Below, piece after piece: positions 37,132 to 47,103 of a DNA stretch of 64,000 nt. The stretch covers positions 186,001-250,000 of the forward strand of contig JAIWWG010000011.1 in NCBI GenBank assembly GCA_025435555.1, given 5' to 3'. The DNA comes from Chytriomyces cf. hyalinus JEL632 (lineage: Eukaryota; Chytridiomycota; Chytridiomycetes; Chytridiales; Chytriomycetaceae). The position numbers were made by a program, and so were the translations under genes. Each line of letters starts with the position of its first letter. Position 1 is the first letter of the stretch. The notes below the pieces were generated by a model. It searched no databases. It saw nothing but the letters and a program-made list of their open reading frames with translations, and was not told where the DNA came from.

Positions 37132-38190
37132 TTATTCAGAAGTGTCTTGCACGTCAAAACCAAACTCAGCAAGGGGTACATTAAAAGCCACACCAGGATT
37201 GAAACCAGAAACTGAATAACCACAGCTTGCAAAGATCTTGTGGAAGGAGCGGTTTGTGTACATTCGCAAGACATCCGAGATGAACTCAGCCAGGTCCCGT
37301 TTACTATTTTCGACATATTGGCGCTGAAGCGACTTCTTTATAAGTCCGAAAACAATTTCGATGGGGTTGAAGAATGGGCAATACGCAGGTAGAAATATTG
37401 GGATGATTCCAAGATTGCGCAGGAAACAAATCAGATCAGCACTGCAATGGATCTTTGCCCCGTCGAGAATATGCACACTATGACGTCCTGGATACTGGTA
37501 GACATGGCCCGACCTGGTGCAGAACTCCTTGTAATAATAAGCAAATTTAGTACGGTCAAAAGTCCCCTCTGTCATGGATGACTCCAACAGTCCATTGACT
37601 CCTATCCAGCAAAGCAGCGACACCCTTGGCTTTCGATTGAACTCTCCACGAAAATAAAGCTTTTAACCGCGTACCCCCCACCCTTTTGTTCGGAGCATTG
37701 CGCGATTATCGAAGGACACTTCGTCCAAGAATACAAGGCTTTCCAGTAGAAAGGGGGTCATTGCAAGATCGTTTGCGAATCGAATCACGTCTTCCTGATT
37801 GATTTGAATCGCGCGTCTTTCAAGTACTTTCCATGAGAGCCCAGACTCACGAAGGATGACACTGATATGCTGAGGACTGATCGAGCCACCGAACTGATTC
37901 ACAAACAGGTTTTTGGCTTCGTCCAGCAGCAGCACCGGCCTTTTTTTGTACAGATCAACAAGCCACTTGCGTCGGTCAGGGCCAAACTTCCTGTGCGCAT
38001 CGTCTTTTTGCTTTCGACCCATGTCCTCGCCCCTTTCGTACGCGGTAATCCATTCGGCAATGCATGATGGTGTCTTGCGAAACAGCACAGCCAATTTAGC
38101 CTTGCTCCAACCAAGGTAGAAATGCATGTACATGCAGTAGACCTTGACTTGGGGATCCGCATGGCCGGATACGACGCCGAGGATGTCCAT
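37132..38190 (-). mobile_element. Tc1/mariner-IS630-type transposase, one in-frame stop
   Basis: On the minus strand from ATG 38190 a transposase of about 350 codons is readable in a single frame. A helix-turn-helix-like N-terminus (GWSKAKLAVLFRKTPSCIAEW) is followed by the catalytic core: first Asp in FLDEVSFDNR, second in HILDGAKIH, and the Glu in FFNPIEIVFGLIK, 34 residues after the second Asp (DD34E). A TAA at about 37662-37664 lies between WGVRG and KLYFRGEFNRKPRVS, where relatives keep an unbroken strand, so the copy is probably inactive unless this is a sequence error. I could not find terminal inverted repeats or a TA duplication, so element ends are undefined and coordinates cover the coding part only. 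Confidence 0.8.
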
Positions 38191-38517
38191 TGCCTGCTGC
38201 GTCTGGATCAGAAATCATGTGGAATCATCATGTGAGTGAACGAGGCATGTCTAATGAATAGGACACTAAATCAGACGCTGGGCTTACCAAGCACGTATTC
38301 TTATCTGTCTGATGGCCGAACTGCCTGCGTATCACTTGTTTAGGTCCTGGTCACTTCACTTGCGAGGACTCGTGCGAGCGTTTATTTGTGTTGGAAGAAT
38401 TCTCGCAAAAATCCATTTTTGGAGAAGACGCACAATATAGACTGCCAGATTCTGACAAAAGCCACGTTTGAAAAAGAAAAGTGATGCCGAAAGCGCCTTG
38501 AACGGCACACTAAATAT
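38191..38517. other. Flank of the transposase and of tRNA-Gly
   Basis: No gene is seen. The right end of the Tc1-type element should lie here but no inverted repeat matching the left flank was found. A T-rich stretch near 38474-38483, read on the minus strand as TTTTCTTTTT, could terminate the tRNA transcript. Confidence 0.35.
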
Positions 38518-38588
38518 GCAGTAGCCGGGATTCGAACCCGGGTCGCATGCTTGGAAGGCAGGCATAATAACCACTATACAACTACTGC
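38518..38588 (-). tRNA. tRNA-Gly (UCC)
   Basis: The minus strand begins GCAGTAG and ends CTACTGC, a perfect 7-bp acceptor stem. The T arm has GGGTTCGAATCCC and the D arm TATAGTGGTTA. The anticodon loop CTTCCAA gives anticodon TCC (glycine), and CTGCCTTCCAAGCA resembles animal and fungal tRNA-Gly(UCC). There is one mismatch in the anticodon stem and no intron. Confidence 0.93.
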
Positions 38589-38918
38589 TGGTGAATAAGT
38601 CGAATCTAGTAGATACCTAATTGTAAATAACAAATTTGCTTCGAAAGAGATTCTCAAGCAACCAACGGCGTCATCAACAATCCCTTGACTCATATAAATT
38701 CAGACTGCTAGTTCTTGGAAATGAATGCTCAATAGGCGTCATTTTACGCTTTAATTTCATGTTGAGTCAACATACAAGGGAGTTGGTTGTAAAGAATCTC
38801 GTCATCAGCGCACACCATTTTTGTCACCATCCCCACAATGGAATCATATAAATAAAGACAACTTTGCTGGGTGGAATACCATCAATTAGAAACATCAAAA
38901 CAACCAACTAAAACAAGA
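38589..38918. other. Promoter-side flank of the dioxygenase gene
   Basis: Divergent interval between the tRNA and the TauD-type gene. It ends in a C/A-rich leader (CAAAACAACCAACTAAAACA) just before the ATG. No further feature is seen. Confidence 0.35.
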
Positions 38919-40242
38919 ATGCCTCCCGTCGAAACTACCAGCGCAACTACCCAAGGAATCGCCGCCTTGTCGCTCAAGGACAAAGTGCTCAAAGTTCAAC
39001 CCTTGCAGAGAAACCATTCGCTTGATGCGCTGTACAAGAGCTTCAAAGTCCAGCCACACATTGGAACTGAGTTTGAAGCTGGGTAAATACACACCAAAGA
39101 CGCGTTTTCTTTTTTCAAACAGTTCCAAACTAACCACCTGGTTTTTAACAGCATCCAAATTCGCGACATTCTCAAAGCTGCAAATGCAGATGATCTGATT
39201 CGCGACTTTGCCGTCCTTGTTTCTCAAAGAAACGTGGTCTTTCTTCGTAACCAAGACTTGACGTTTACGGAGCAAAAAGAATTCATTGAACGTCTTGGCC
39301 GCGCTGCTGGCAAACCTGCCACGTCTGGTCTTCATGCGCATCCTACTACCGATCCCACTTCGGAGCTTGGAGAACATGCGCTTGTGATTTCTTCTGAGGA
39401 GGCCAGAAAGTATGGCAACATTTACAGTTCGAGAGGAGAACTTGCTTCGTTGGCGTGGCATTCTGAGTAAGTTTTTTTCTCTTCGCTAGCTATGCTCTTG
39501 ACGGGCCAAATCTGATATCTCCAATCCCAGCATCACATTCGAACCCATCCCTTCAGACTACGCCGCACTAAAGATCATCAATTCCCCACCGGAAGGAGGA
39601 GACACCCTCTGGGCTTCTGCGTACGAAATTTACGACCGCCTTTCTCCTTCCTTCAGAACATTTTTGGAAGGATTGACGGCCACGCACACTGGCGAAAACT
39701 TTCACAAACTGGCTCAAGCTGGCTTGACCACATTGAACCCGGGTCCACGCGGTGCGCCAGAAAATGTGGGGCTTGCGCTTGAGGCGGTTCATCCGGTGAT
39801 TCGGACAAACCCTGTGACTGGATGGAAGGGAGTGTAAGTTGTTCACTCTTTAAAAATGGTCCGAGAAACCTCAACTTATGCAAATCTTTTCAGTTTCGCC
39901 AACAAGGTATTCACAAAACGCATCAACGAACTCTCCAAAGACGAAAGCGATCTGGTTCTTGACCACCTGTTCAACCTCGGAACGCAGAACCACGACTTGC
40001 ACGTGCGATTCCGATGGAACCCGAACGACATTGCCATTTGGGACAACAGATCCTCGTTCCATACAGCTACCACTGACTTTGACTTTGACAAGTACGAGCG
40101 GTACGGAGAGAGGGCTACATCGTTGGGGGAGAGACCCTACTTTGATGTAAACTCGGTGTCGCGTCGTGAAGGGTTGGGTATTGCGCCGCCGGCTTCGCGT
40201 AGAGCGCATTTGGCGAGTCTTGCTGCTAATGCCACTGCTTGA
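38919..40242 (+). CDS. TauD/TfdA-family Fe(II)/2-oxoglutarate dioxygenase
   Basis: Four exons: 38919-39082, 39152-39466, 39531-39833, 39894-40242; 376 residues. The iron ligands are visible: WHSD (HxD) formed across intron 2, and the distal histidine in DNRSSFHTAT. The 2-oxoglutarate-binding Arg probably lies in the C-terminal RYGERATSLGERPYF stretch. NVVFLRNQDLTFTEQKEF and FEPIPSDYAALKI are typical of the fungal sulfonate/taurine dioxygenase group (yeast Jlp1), which releases sulfite from sulfonates for sulfur nutrition. Substrate is inferred from family only. A SulP transporter lies in the same window but 30 kb away, so no linkage is claimed. Confidence 0.9.
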
Positions 40243-40391
40243 GATGTTTTGTTTTGTCTTCAGTTCGTGTTTCTTGTTCAGCAGTTGTCTATGTTTAGTG
40301 GTATCAAATAAAAGAGCTCTTTTTCCCAATGACTTGTCACCTCGCAACTGTTGTGTTAAATCTGAAAATATTTTTAAAGCAATCAAAACAA

Positions 40392-41815
40392 ATGCCGCAA
40401 CAAATAATCACAAACGCGACTGGAGTCACAACCCCACCACGAACATCGAATCTGACGCATCTCGTCCCGCCACCAAACTCGCATCAAACGCGTGGGCATC
40501 ACGCAACCCGCCAAACACCAGGCACGATTCAAGAACCCTTCAGACCATGCACGCTTCCCTTTGCAACTCCATTCCACAACCAGATCCCTCTTTATACACC
40601 TTCAAGGCATTCTCATGATATCCACGAAGCAGAGGCTTTGGCGAAACTGGCACTTGGTACCGTGAGCAATGTACTTGCATTGAAGGGTTGTTTTATTTTT
40701 CTCACTTTGCTGCCAAAACAGAACTACATTCGCCTATCGATATCACATTACAATCAACATTTCAACGACTCGTCGCTGTCGCCGGGTCACGTGAGTTTCT
40801 CCCCCTCGCCGCGAAAGTGCGCCACTATCTCAGCTCAGTTTCGTTAAAACGGCGCGAATGGTGCTCCGATTTTTGCATGAACCCATATTTTGGAAGCAGC
40901 GGTGAGGGATTGTATGGGAAAATGGCGCGTGACGGAATGACGTGTGGAGGGACGTACATTGTTCCGCCGGCGATTCTGCACGGCATTAATGTTGAGCATC
41001 GGTGTATTGTTGATACTTCAAGGGCGCTGTCGGCTGATGCTGGAGCGGCTGATAATCCTGTGGGCGATGCGGCTGACCCCGCTGCTGGGAACAGTGTGCC
41101 CGATACGAACAACGAGGCTCCTCAGCAACAAAGCAATAATGGCCATGTCCAACTTTCGCAGCAACAAATGGCATCCCTTTGTAAAGAATCGCGGCCATGC
41201 TGTTCAGTGGATACATCCGTTCTCGAAATGCTCGGCGCACCAGACACCATCACAGCGGCAACAACAGAACCCGAACCAGACCGGATCCCACATTGGATGA
41301 ACCCCTTCTACGCGGCTCGCTACGAAAACGCGTACTGCAAAATGCAATGTGAACTTCAAGCTGCGCGAACGATGGAACAGAACCAACTTCGCTTTCAGTT
41401 GCAGCAGCAACGGCAGCTGCAGCATTCGATGCAGTTTGAATACTTTTACCAGTCTCAACAACAACAGCAGCAGCAGAGATCCGTCCTTGAAACGGGTTCG
41501 GTGCATCATAAACGCGTGAATGCAGATGGCGCAACGAGTCCTACGCCGACAAAGAAAATGAAGCTGCAACCCACTGCGCTGAATAAAACTAAGAGCGCGG
41601 ATAAACTGGCTTCCAGTATTCACAAGATTGAGACAAAGGTCGAAGCGGAGGATGTTCAGCCAACTAAGACAGCAAGAGAAAGCAGCTCTGGCGAAGTGGC
41701 AACTTCGCAAGATGAAGGACTGTCTCGCGCTTCTTCAAACTCGGGTCTAAACAGCGAGAATATGGTTGTCAGTCTGGGCGATGGAAGGGCTGTTGCGCGT
41801 GCAGCCGAGAATTAG
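40392..41815 (+). CDS. Gln-rich coiled-coil protein, unrecognised (about 452 aa)
   Basis: Exons 40392-40656 and 40722-41815; the intron GTACCG…AACAG is 65 nt and joins ALAKLAL to ELHSPIDITLQ in frame. Residues about 80-170 form the only part that looks folded (FQRLVAVAGSREFLPLAAKV, WCSDFCMNPYFGSSGEGLYG, TCGGTYIVPPAILHGINVEH). The rest is low complexity, with a Gln-rich helix (FQLQQQRQLQHSMQFEYFYQ), then a Lys/Ser-rich tail with a possible nuclear signal (TPTKKMKL). This suggests a nuclear regulator or scaffold, but no domain is recognised. The start at 40392 has an A-rich context; an in-frame ATG at 40329 is an alternative. A later donor would give an implausible 35-nt intron. Confidence 0.65.
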
Positions 41816-41892
41816 AATAAAATTGAACCAATAAAAAATCAAATTGTCACCTGGGAGTGAGAATCTCCGCCGCAAAGAAGCAACTTCAACAG

Positions 41893-43616
41893 ATGCTCAA
41901 GTCTTCCAAATCTGGGATTGTTTTACATCTTCCCAGCTACAATGTTCCCTCTGCGCTGCCAACACTCCAAAGCGCGTTGAAGGGCATGGGTGCGAGCACA
42001 TCATCGCTGGTCTCATACCAATCAAACAACTCTTCAAGAACAGCAACAACAAGGCCAGACCGTAAAAAGCAATCAGCACAGACAGTTCCCAGCGCAATGA
42101 CACACGAAACAGTCGAACATGGATCCACCCAAAAGAGGAACAAGAACGAGAGTGTTGACGCGTTTCTGCGCCGTGTGACTCACGTTTCTTTGGTTGGAAG
42201 AGGCATTGCTGTGATGCAAGGCCTGGACGCGTGCAGGAACTTGACTGTGCTTTACTTGTATGAAAACAACATTGCCAGAATTGAAGGGCTGCAGACATGC
42301 ACTGCTCTTGTTCGATTATATTTGCAGCACAATCAGATTGAGGAGATATCTGGGCTGGATGTGGGATTGGAGAGATTGGCTGAGTTGTGAGTGCATTGTT
42401 TACTGGGTGAATTGACTTGTTTACCAATATTTCTGAAGGCATCTCGCGGGAAACAAGATTTCTCACGTCAATGGACTGCACCAGCTGCCTGCGCTTGAGT
42501 GTTTGCATTTGGATGGGCAGAGAATTACGGAGCCATTGACTTTCGACGAGGACTGCATGAACTATGTTGGGGTAGGTTATGTTTATGGATCAATCGAAGA
42601 GTCTTCATAAATCTCAAGCAAACCTTCAGAACTCGCTTCGCACACTGACTGTGTCGGGATGCAACATTGAGGAATTGAATACTTTGGCTGGGTTGGCGTA
42701 TCTGGAAGAACTGGATTTGTTTCGAAACAACATTTCAAACTGGGAGGTGACTGCGGTCAACAAACCTGTCCAGCCATGTTCTCATGCTCCTTGCTTCTTT
42801 CTTAATCAGGAGTTGCAGCACTTTCTTGGCTCGTGCACACAGCTCCGGTCGTTGAACGTGAACGCAAACCCAGTTGCAAGCATTGTAAAGTTCCGTCAAA
42901 AAGCCATCCTCGCAGGCCAATGTCTTGGTGCATAGCATCCACTTTCTTGATACTTTCATCTGAGACCAACAGTTCATTTTAGAAACACTCAACGAAAAAG
43001 ACATTCCCTCCGTCGAGCGAGAATTCCTCTTCAACATGCACTCGGCCAAACAGAAAGCAAAATCACTCAAAACAAAAGGAACTCAGAAGTTACCATCGCC
43101 AGCAGAGCCAAAAGGTCCTCACATTTTCGCGCTAACAATGCTAGGAAACCCTGAACACAATAAACCTGTGCCCCACTTGCCGCCGTACGCGTCTCAGTAC
43201 AGGTGTGTGTTTCCGTCTCCAATGGCTTTTCGAAACTGCTATTAACATGAAGATGGATCTCAAGGGACCTTATCTTGCACCAAATCGCCACGTCTTCGAA
43301 TGCTTCGAAGCTCGATGTGATGGCTACCGGTCAGCCAATGCTGGGAGCTGTGAAAGATGCTCCGAATAGAGGCAGAGTTGCGCGAGCGGCTGAGCTGGAA
43401 ACGCCGTCGCAATTCAAAGTCCGGCTCCCCATACTGCCATCAAATGTTTCAGATGAGATGGATTTTGAGGAAATGAATGCAGCCAGTAGTTGGGCACATT
43501 TTCAGCAGCAAGAGCAATACTTGTCGCACGAATATGTTGGCGATTGGGGTGCCAACAACTCTTCAGCGGGGTCAGTTTTTGGATCGACGGTAGCTGGGTT
43601 TGGGAAGGAAGCATAG
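41893..43616 (+). CDS. PPP1R42: Leucine-rich-repeat protein, PPP1R42 (LRRC67)-like
   Basis: Six exons: 41893-42386, 42439-42571, 42630-42746, 42810-42927, 42983-43202, 43253-43616; 481 residues. SDS22-type repeats begin at about residue 100: LTVLYLYENNIARIEGL, LVRLYLQHNQIEEISGL, ELHLAGNKISHVNGL, then LRTLTVSGCNIEELNTL and LRSLNVNANPVASI. The cap after the repeats (ETLNEKDIPSVEREFLFNMH) matches PPP1R42 (GKEIKNIERQFLMNW). PPP1R42 binds protein phosphatase 1 and gamma-tubulin at centrosomes and cilia bases in animals. A role at the zoospore basal body is inference. The C-terminal 150 residues are not conserved. The start is taken at the first in-frame ATG. Confidence 0.8.
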
Positions 43617-43721
43617 ACATTTGACTGCATTGCTGAGTCCCATAAAACTTGCGGCGTTAAAAAAGCATTTGAGTGGTCTGCCTTGGCCCTTTTAAAATTA
43701 AACAAAAAATTGAACAAACAA

Positions 43722-44812
43722 ATGATTGGCTCAACTTCAATTCTTGCAACGGTGTTTGCGGCTTCTCTGGCTGCAGCGCAGACGACCAGAAAAGTGGACG
43801 AGCCTTGTTCGGGAGACAACTGGGACAGAGGCGTCGACTTGCCTCCAAATGCTCCAGCTGGTAAGCACACCCAGTGAGATGGGATCCACGCATGCTGACA
43901 GTCGCATGTTACAGGGCCATACCCACTGTCTGGACAGCAAGTGTACATCCAAGATCCATCCAACTTCTGCATCGGGCTTCCAAACCCAAGCGATCCATTC
44001 TTGGTACGCATTGTTTAAATTGAGTGACCGCTCTGACTGAGTCACCTCCAGATTGCAAACTACTACTCGCAAGGCCGTAACCCAACCATTGTCAGCGCAG
44101 AAGGACACATGCAAGTGTACTGCGTGGGAAAACTCGCGCCTGGGGCCTTGCCGATGCCGGCGGGGGGCATCTCAGCAGCAACAGTCATCAAGAACTCGAC
44201 GGATCCTCTGGACTCATACATGCAAGTGAATGGATATCTGAACTGCGATGTGCTCGGAATTGATTGCACGGATGGAACCGGTGGCCAGTACGACAGTGTT
44301 CCTTACAGAAGTTGGTGAGTCACTTGCGGACTGAGACAAACCCTCACTTCATAAATTTAAACCTCCTTCTCTCTGATAGTGGCAAAGAACCCTTCTCTGG
44401 AGTCGATGTCGGTGGAAACCCAGGATTCAGCCGGTACGTCGAACAAGCTGGAAACGGCATCTTTTGTATGCGAACTTGCAACGGTGGGGACCAGTTTCTG
44501 GACGCATGCAACGTGAAGAACGACACGGCCGGATGCTCGTACACGATGGACTTTGAGGCGTGGCCGATCAGCGGATTCACAATGGTCGACATGACTGGTC
44601 TCAAGTTTAACCAGACCAAGTTCAAGACAACTTCGACGAGTACGTCTACTGCCACTGCTACCGCCACGGCGACATTAGCTGCGGCTGGAACTGGAACGGC
44701 TGAGGCTACTCAGGCGGCCACTGCCAAGGTTGCCACCACGTCCAAGAGTGCTGCTTCGACGGTTGGGTTGTTTGGGTTCTTGTCTGCCTTGTTTGGTGCC
44801 GCGTTGATGTAG
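43722..44812 (+). CDS. Secreted Cys-rich protein with GPI-type tail
   Basis: Exons 43722-43860, 43915-44003, 44052-44314, 44380-44812; 307 residues. The N-terminal signal peptide is MIGSTSILATVFAASLAAAQ. The mature part contains paired cysteines and the blocks FCIGLPNPSDPFL, NYYSQGRNPTIVSAEG, MQVYCVG, DGTGGQYDSVPYRSCGKEP and GIFCMRTCNG. It ends in a Thr/Ala-rich stalk and a hydrophobic tail (TVGLFGFLSALFGAALM) expected for a GPI anchor. The pattern recalls a group of fungal secreted glycoproteins of unknown function; I recognise no catalytic motif. It is probably a cell-surface protein. The gene starts 105 bp after the PPP1R42 stop. Confidence 0.8.
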
Positions 44813-44929
44813 ACGAATCCCTTTTCTGTTTCTTTTTTTCTCGTTTCGTTGTTTGATAGAAGGGGTGTTAGAACGAGAAGAGAAGAATTTTGAAAACACT
44901 TTGTCCGAAAACCGACTCCGCGTTTTAAA

Positions 44930-46963
44930 ATGTCATCGGACGTAGCACCGCAGCCACAGGTCCCCGATCCGAGCGACGGACAGCTGGAGTACCTGCACTG
45001 CAACAGGTGCGAGAAACAAGCGTGACTCGGGGAAAGAGGGACCATCTAACTGCGAGGACACAGATGCGGCTTCTGCGCACACTCAATCAGTCTCGCCGAG
45101 TCAGAAACGAATCCGTCGCATTTTCAGCAATCAGCGGGTCTGGCTTCTTGTCTTCATCTTCAATTGACCCAAGTTCTGACTTTCTCCTCTGCCCAGCGCT
45201 GTATGTGTCCCAGTGCTCCCACATTTTATGCTCAGACTGCATCCAGAATCCACCTCCAATCGACTTTGACGGTGTGTTTTCCGTTTGTACTTGCACTGTT
45301 TGATGTGTCTGAATTGAGTTTCGTTTTGAAGGAAAAACGAGTGTCGCACACAAATGCCCGCTTTGCTCAGCAACCAGCGCCATTGTTTTGTTAACGAATG
45401 ACGTATACACCAGCCGCTTCTTTCATCTTCGTTTTAATCGATCACCAATCGACTCTTTGTGGTGCTTTCAGATGCAACCGGACATTCTGAAAATCATTTC
45501 GCCCTTCATCGAATCACTCGACAATGCTGTCGAATTTGCGCGTGTTTGTTCCTTCTTCTTTCTATTAGTCTGTTTTTCGGGGCATCTCACACCTGTCGAA
45601 ATGCGCAGTTCCAGTACGGAAACGCTGTTGCCCTGTTGCGCTTTCTGAAAGCATCAAGAAAAACGGAAACGGATCATTTAAAAAGTGCAATCAAAGTTCA
45701 TATCGAGTTGAGTACTCGAAGACCCATTAATATCCGCATAATACTAAGCAACATGCGCATTCAGAAACGCATTGGCACAGTCTGCGAAAATGCAGGCAAT
45801 AACCTCAGAAAATACCGCCCTCCGCCGCGAGCTGCATTCCATACAAAGCCGATACAATTCATTGCAGCAGCAGTACCATCAACTCCAAAACCAACGTCAA
45901 ACAAACCAAGAATTTTCAGCACCAAACAACCAACAACTCCAACCACCCCCACAAAAAAAGCAACATAAACCCGCTCAAAATCCCATGTTTCCCATCCCCA
46001 AACCACCCTCTATCCCCACACCGACGCATTCACGGTCAATAAATTCATCTCCAACTTCAATGCGTTCTGGAACACCGATGCATGAGTTTAGTCAGACGCA
46101 TGGATACCAACAAAGTCATCAATCGCTTCAATCTCAGCAGCGGTTTCAACAGCAACAAATTGCACATCAATCTCATGTCACGACTCCGATGCCTCCAACA
46201 CGGTTGAGTCTCCCGCAAGGATCGCGGCCGTCGAGTGCCATGAGTGGCTCGTCGAGTCAGCAGTCGTTTCAATCGAATTCACCTGGAAAACTAACTGGAT
46301 CTCAAAATCACAATCATATGAATACGTTTGCATCGAATAACGTGAATATGATATTGCCGCGTTTCCTTTTGGCTTCTTTTTCGTCACACGGTTTTTTGAT
46401 CGAATTATTGTTTCGTTGCAGATGTCGAGACCCGAGACAACCGGCAGCATGGGTCTATACGTTCAAAAACAAAACAGCCAACAACAACAACAACGTCGCC
46501 AGCCCATACAACCAATCCCTCAGCACCATCATCAACAACAACGTCAACAATCCAACTCGATCCCAAACATCGTATCAGCACATCGGCAGCGCGCAGCTTC
46601 CATGGTGATTGATATTCCAGATTTGGATGATGCCGTCGCGTTTCAAATGCGGAAACAGCAGCAACAGCAGCGAGATATTGAAGGTGGTATTCGAGGACAG
46701 GGTGGTGGGAGTCGTGTGAATGGGCAGCACGGTGGGCGGATGCGTGCAGGTTCGCTGGCGCCGGAGGCTTCTGGATTTCAAGGTGGTTGGTGCATAATTT
46801 TGATATCGAAGTCATGAAGTGAAGATGGTTGTTAACAAGCTTTTTGCTGTGTTTTTTAGGAAAAACGATTTTAAATCGGGGCAGTTTCGATTCCACTTTG
46901 CATCAGAGTCGATCTGGCAATTCAGGCAGCGTCGGGACTCCTCAAGTGTATTCAACGCGATGA
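44930..46963 (+). CDS. RING-finger protein, RNF212/ZIP3-like (meiotic crossover factor)
   Basis: Nine exons: 44930-45021, 45064-45137, 45197-45271, 45332-45402, 45472-45543, 45609-45706, 45765-46341, 46422-46782, 46860-46963; 507 residues. The N-terminal RING has LHCNRC, ALYVSQCSHILCSDC and KCPLCSATSAIVLL, then MQPDILKIISPF and FQYGNAVALLRFLK, matching the RNF212/Zip3 order (RING, AxVLL, coiled coil, Ser-rich tail). The coiled coil (SENTALRRELHSIQSRYNSL) is followed by a Gln/Ser-rich disordered tail. This family attaches SUMO or ubiquitin on meiotic chromosomes to designate crossovers. The first two introns are the least certain; exon 2 encodes a non-conserved insertion (CGFCAHSISL) within the RING. 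Intron 6 carries TACTAAG 15 nt before its AG, a near-consensus branch site. Confidence 0.7.
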
Positions 46964-47103
46964 TCAAGCGATTTCACAAGTTTCTTTCTTTTTTGTTTCC
47001 TTTTTCTCGGGATTTATTTACCCAGCTTTATTATTTGGAATCTGCTCACCCGCTATATGTTTGGAGCATTCTCCCAATACACGATCTGTCTCAACTGTTT
47101 AAA

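Noticed and set aside
40687-40721. 35-nt intron in the Gln-rich gene
   Set aside because: A donor at 40657 (GTACCG) gives an ordinary 65-nt intron in the same phase, so the ultra-short version is unnecessary.
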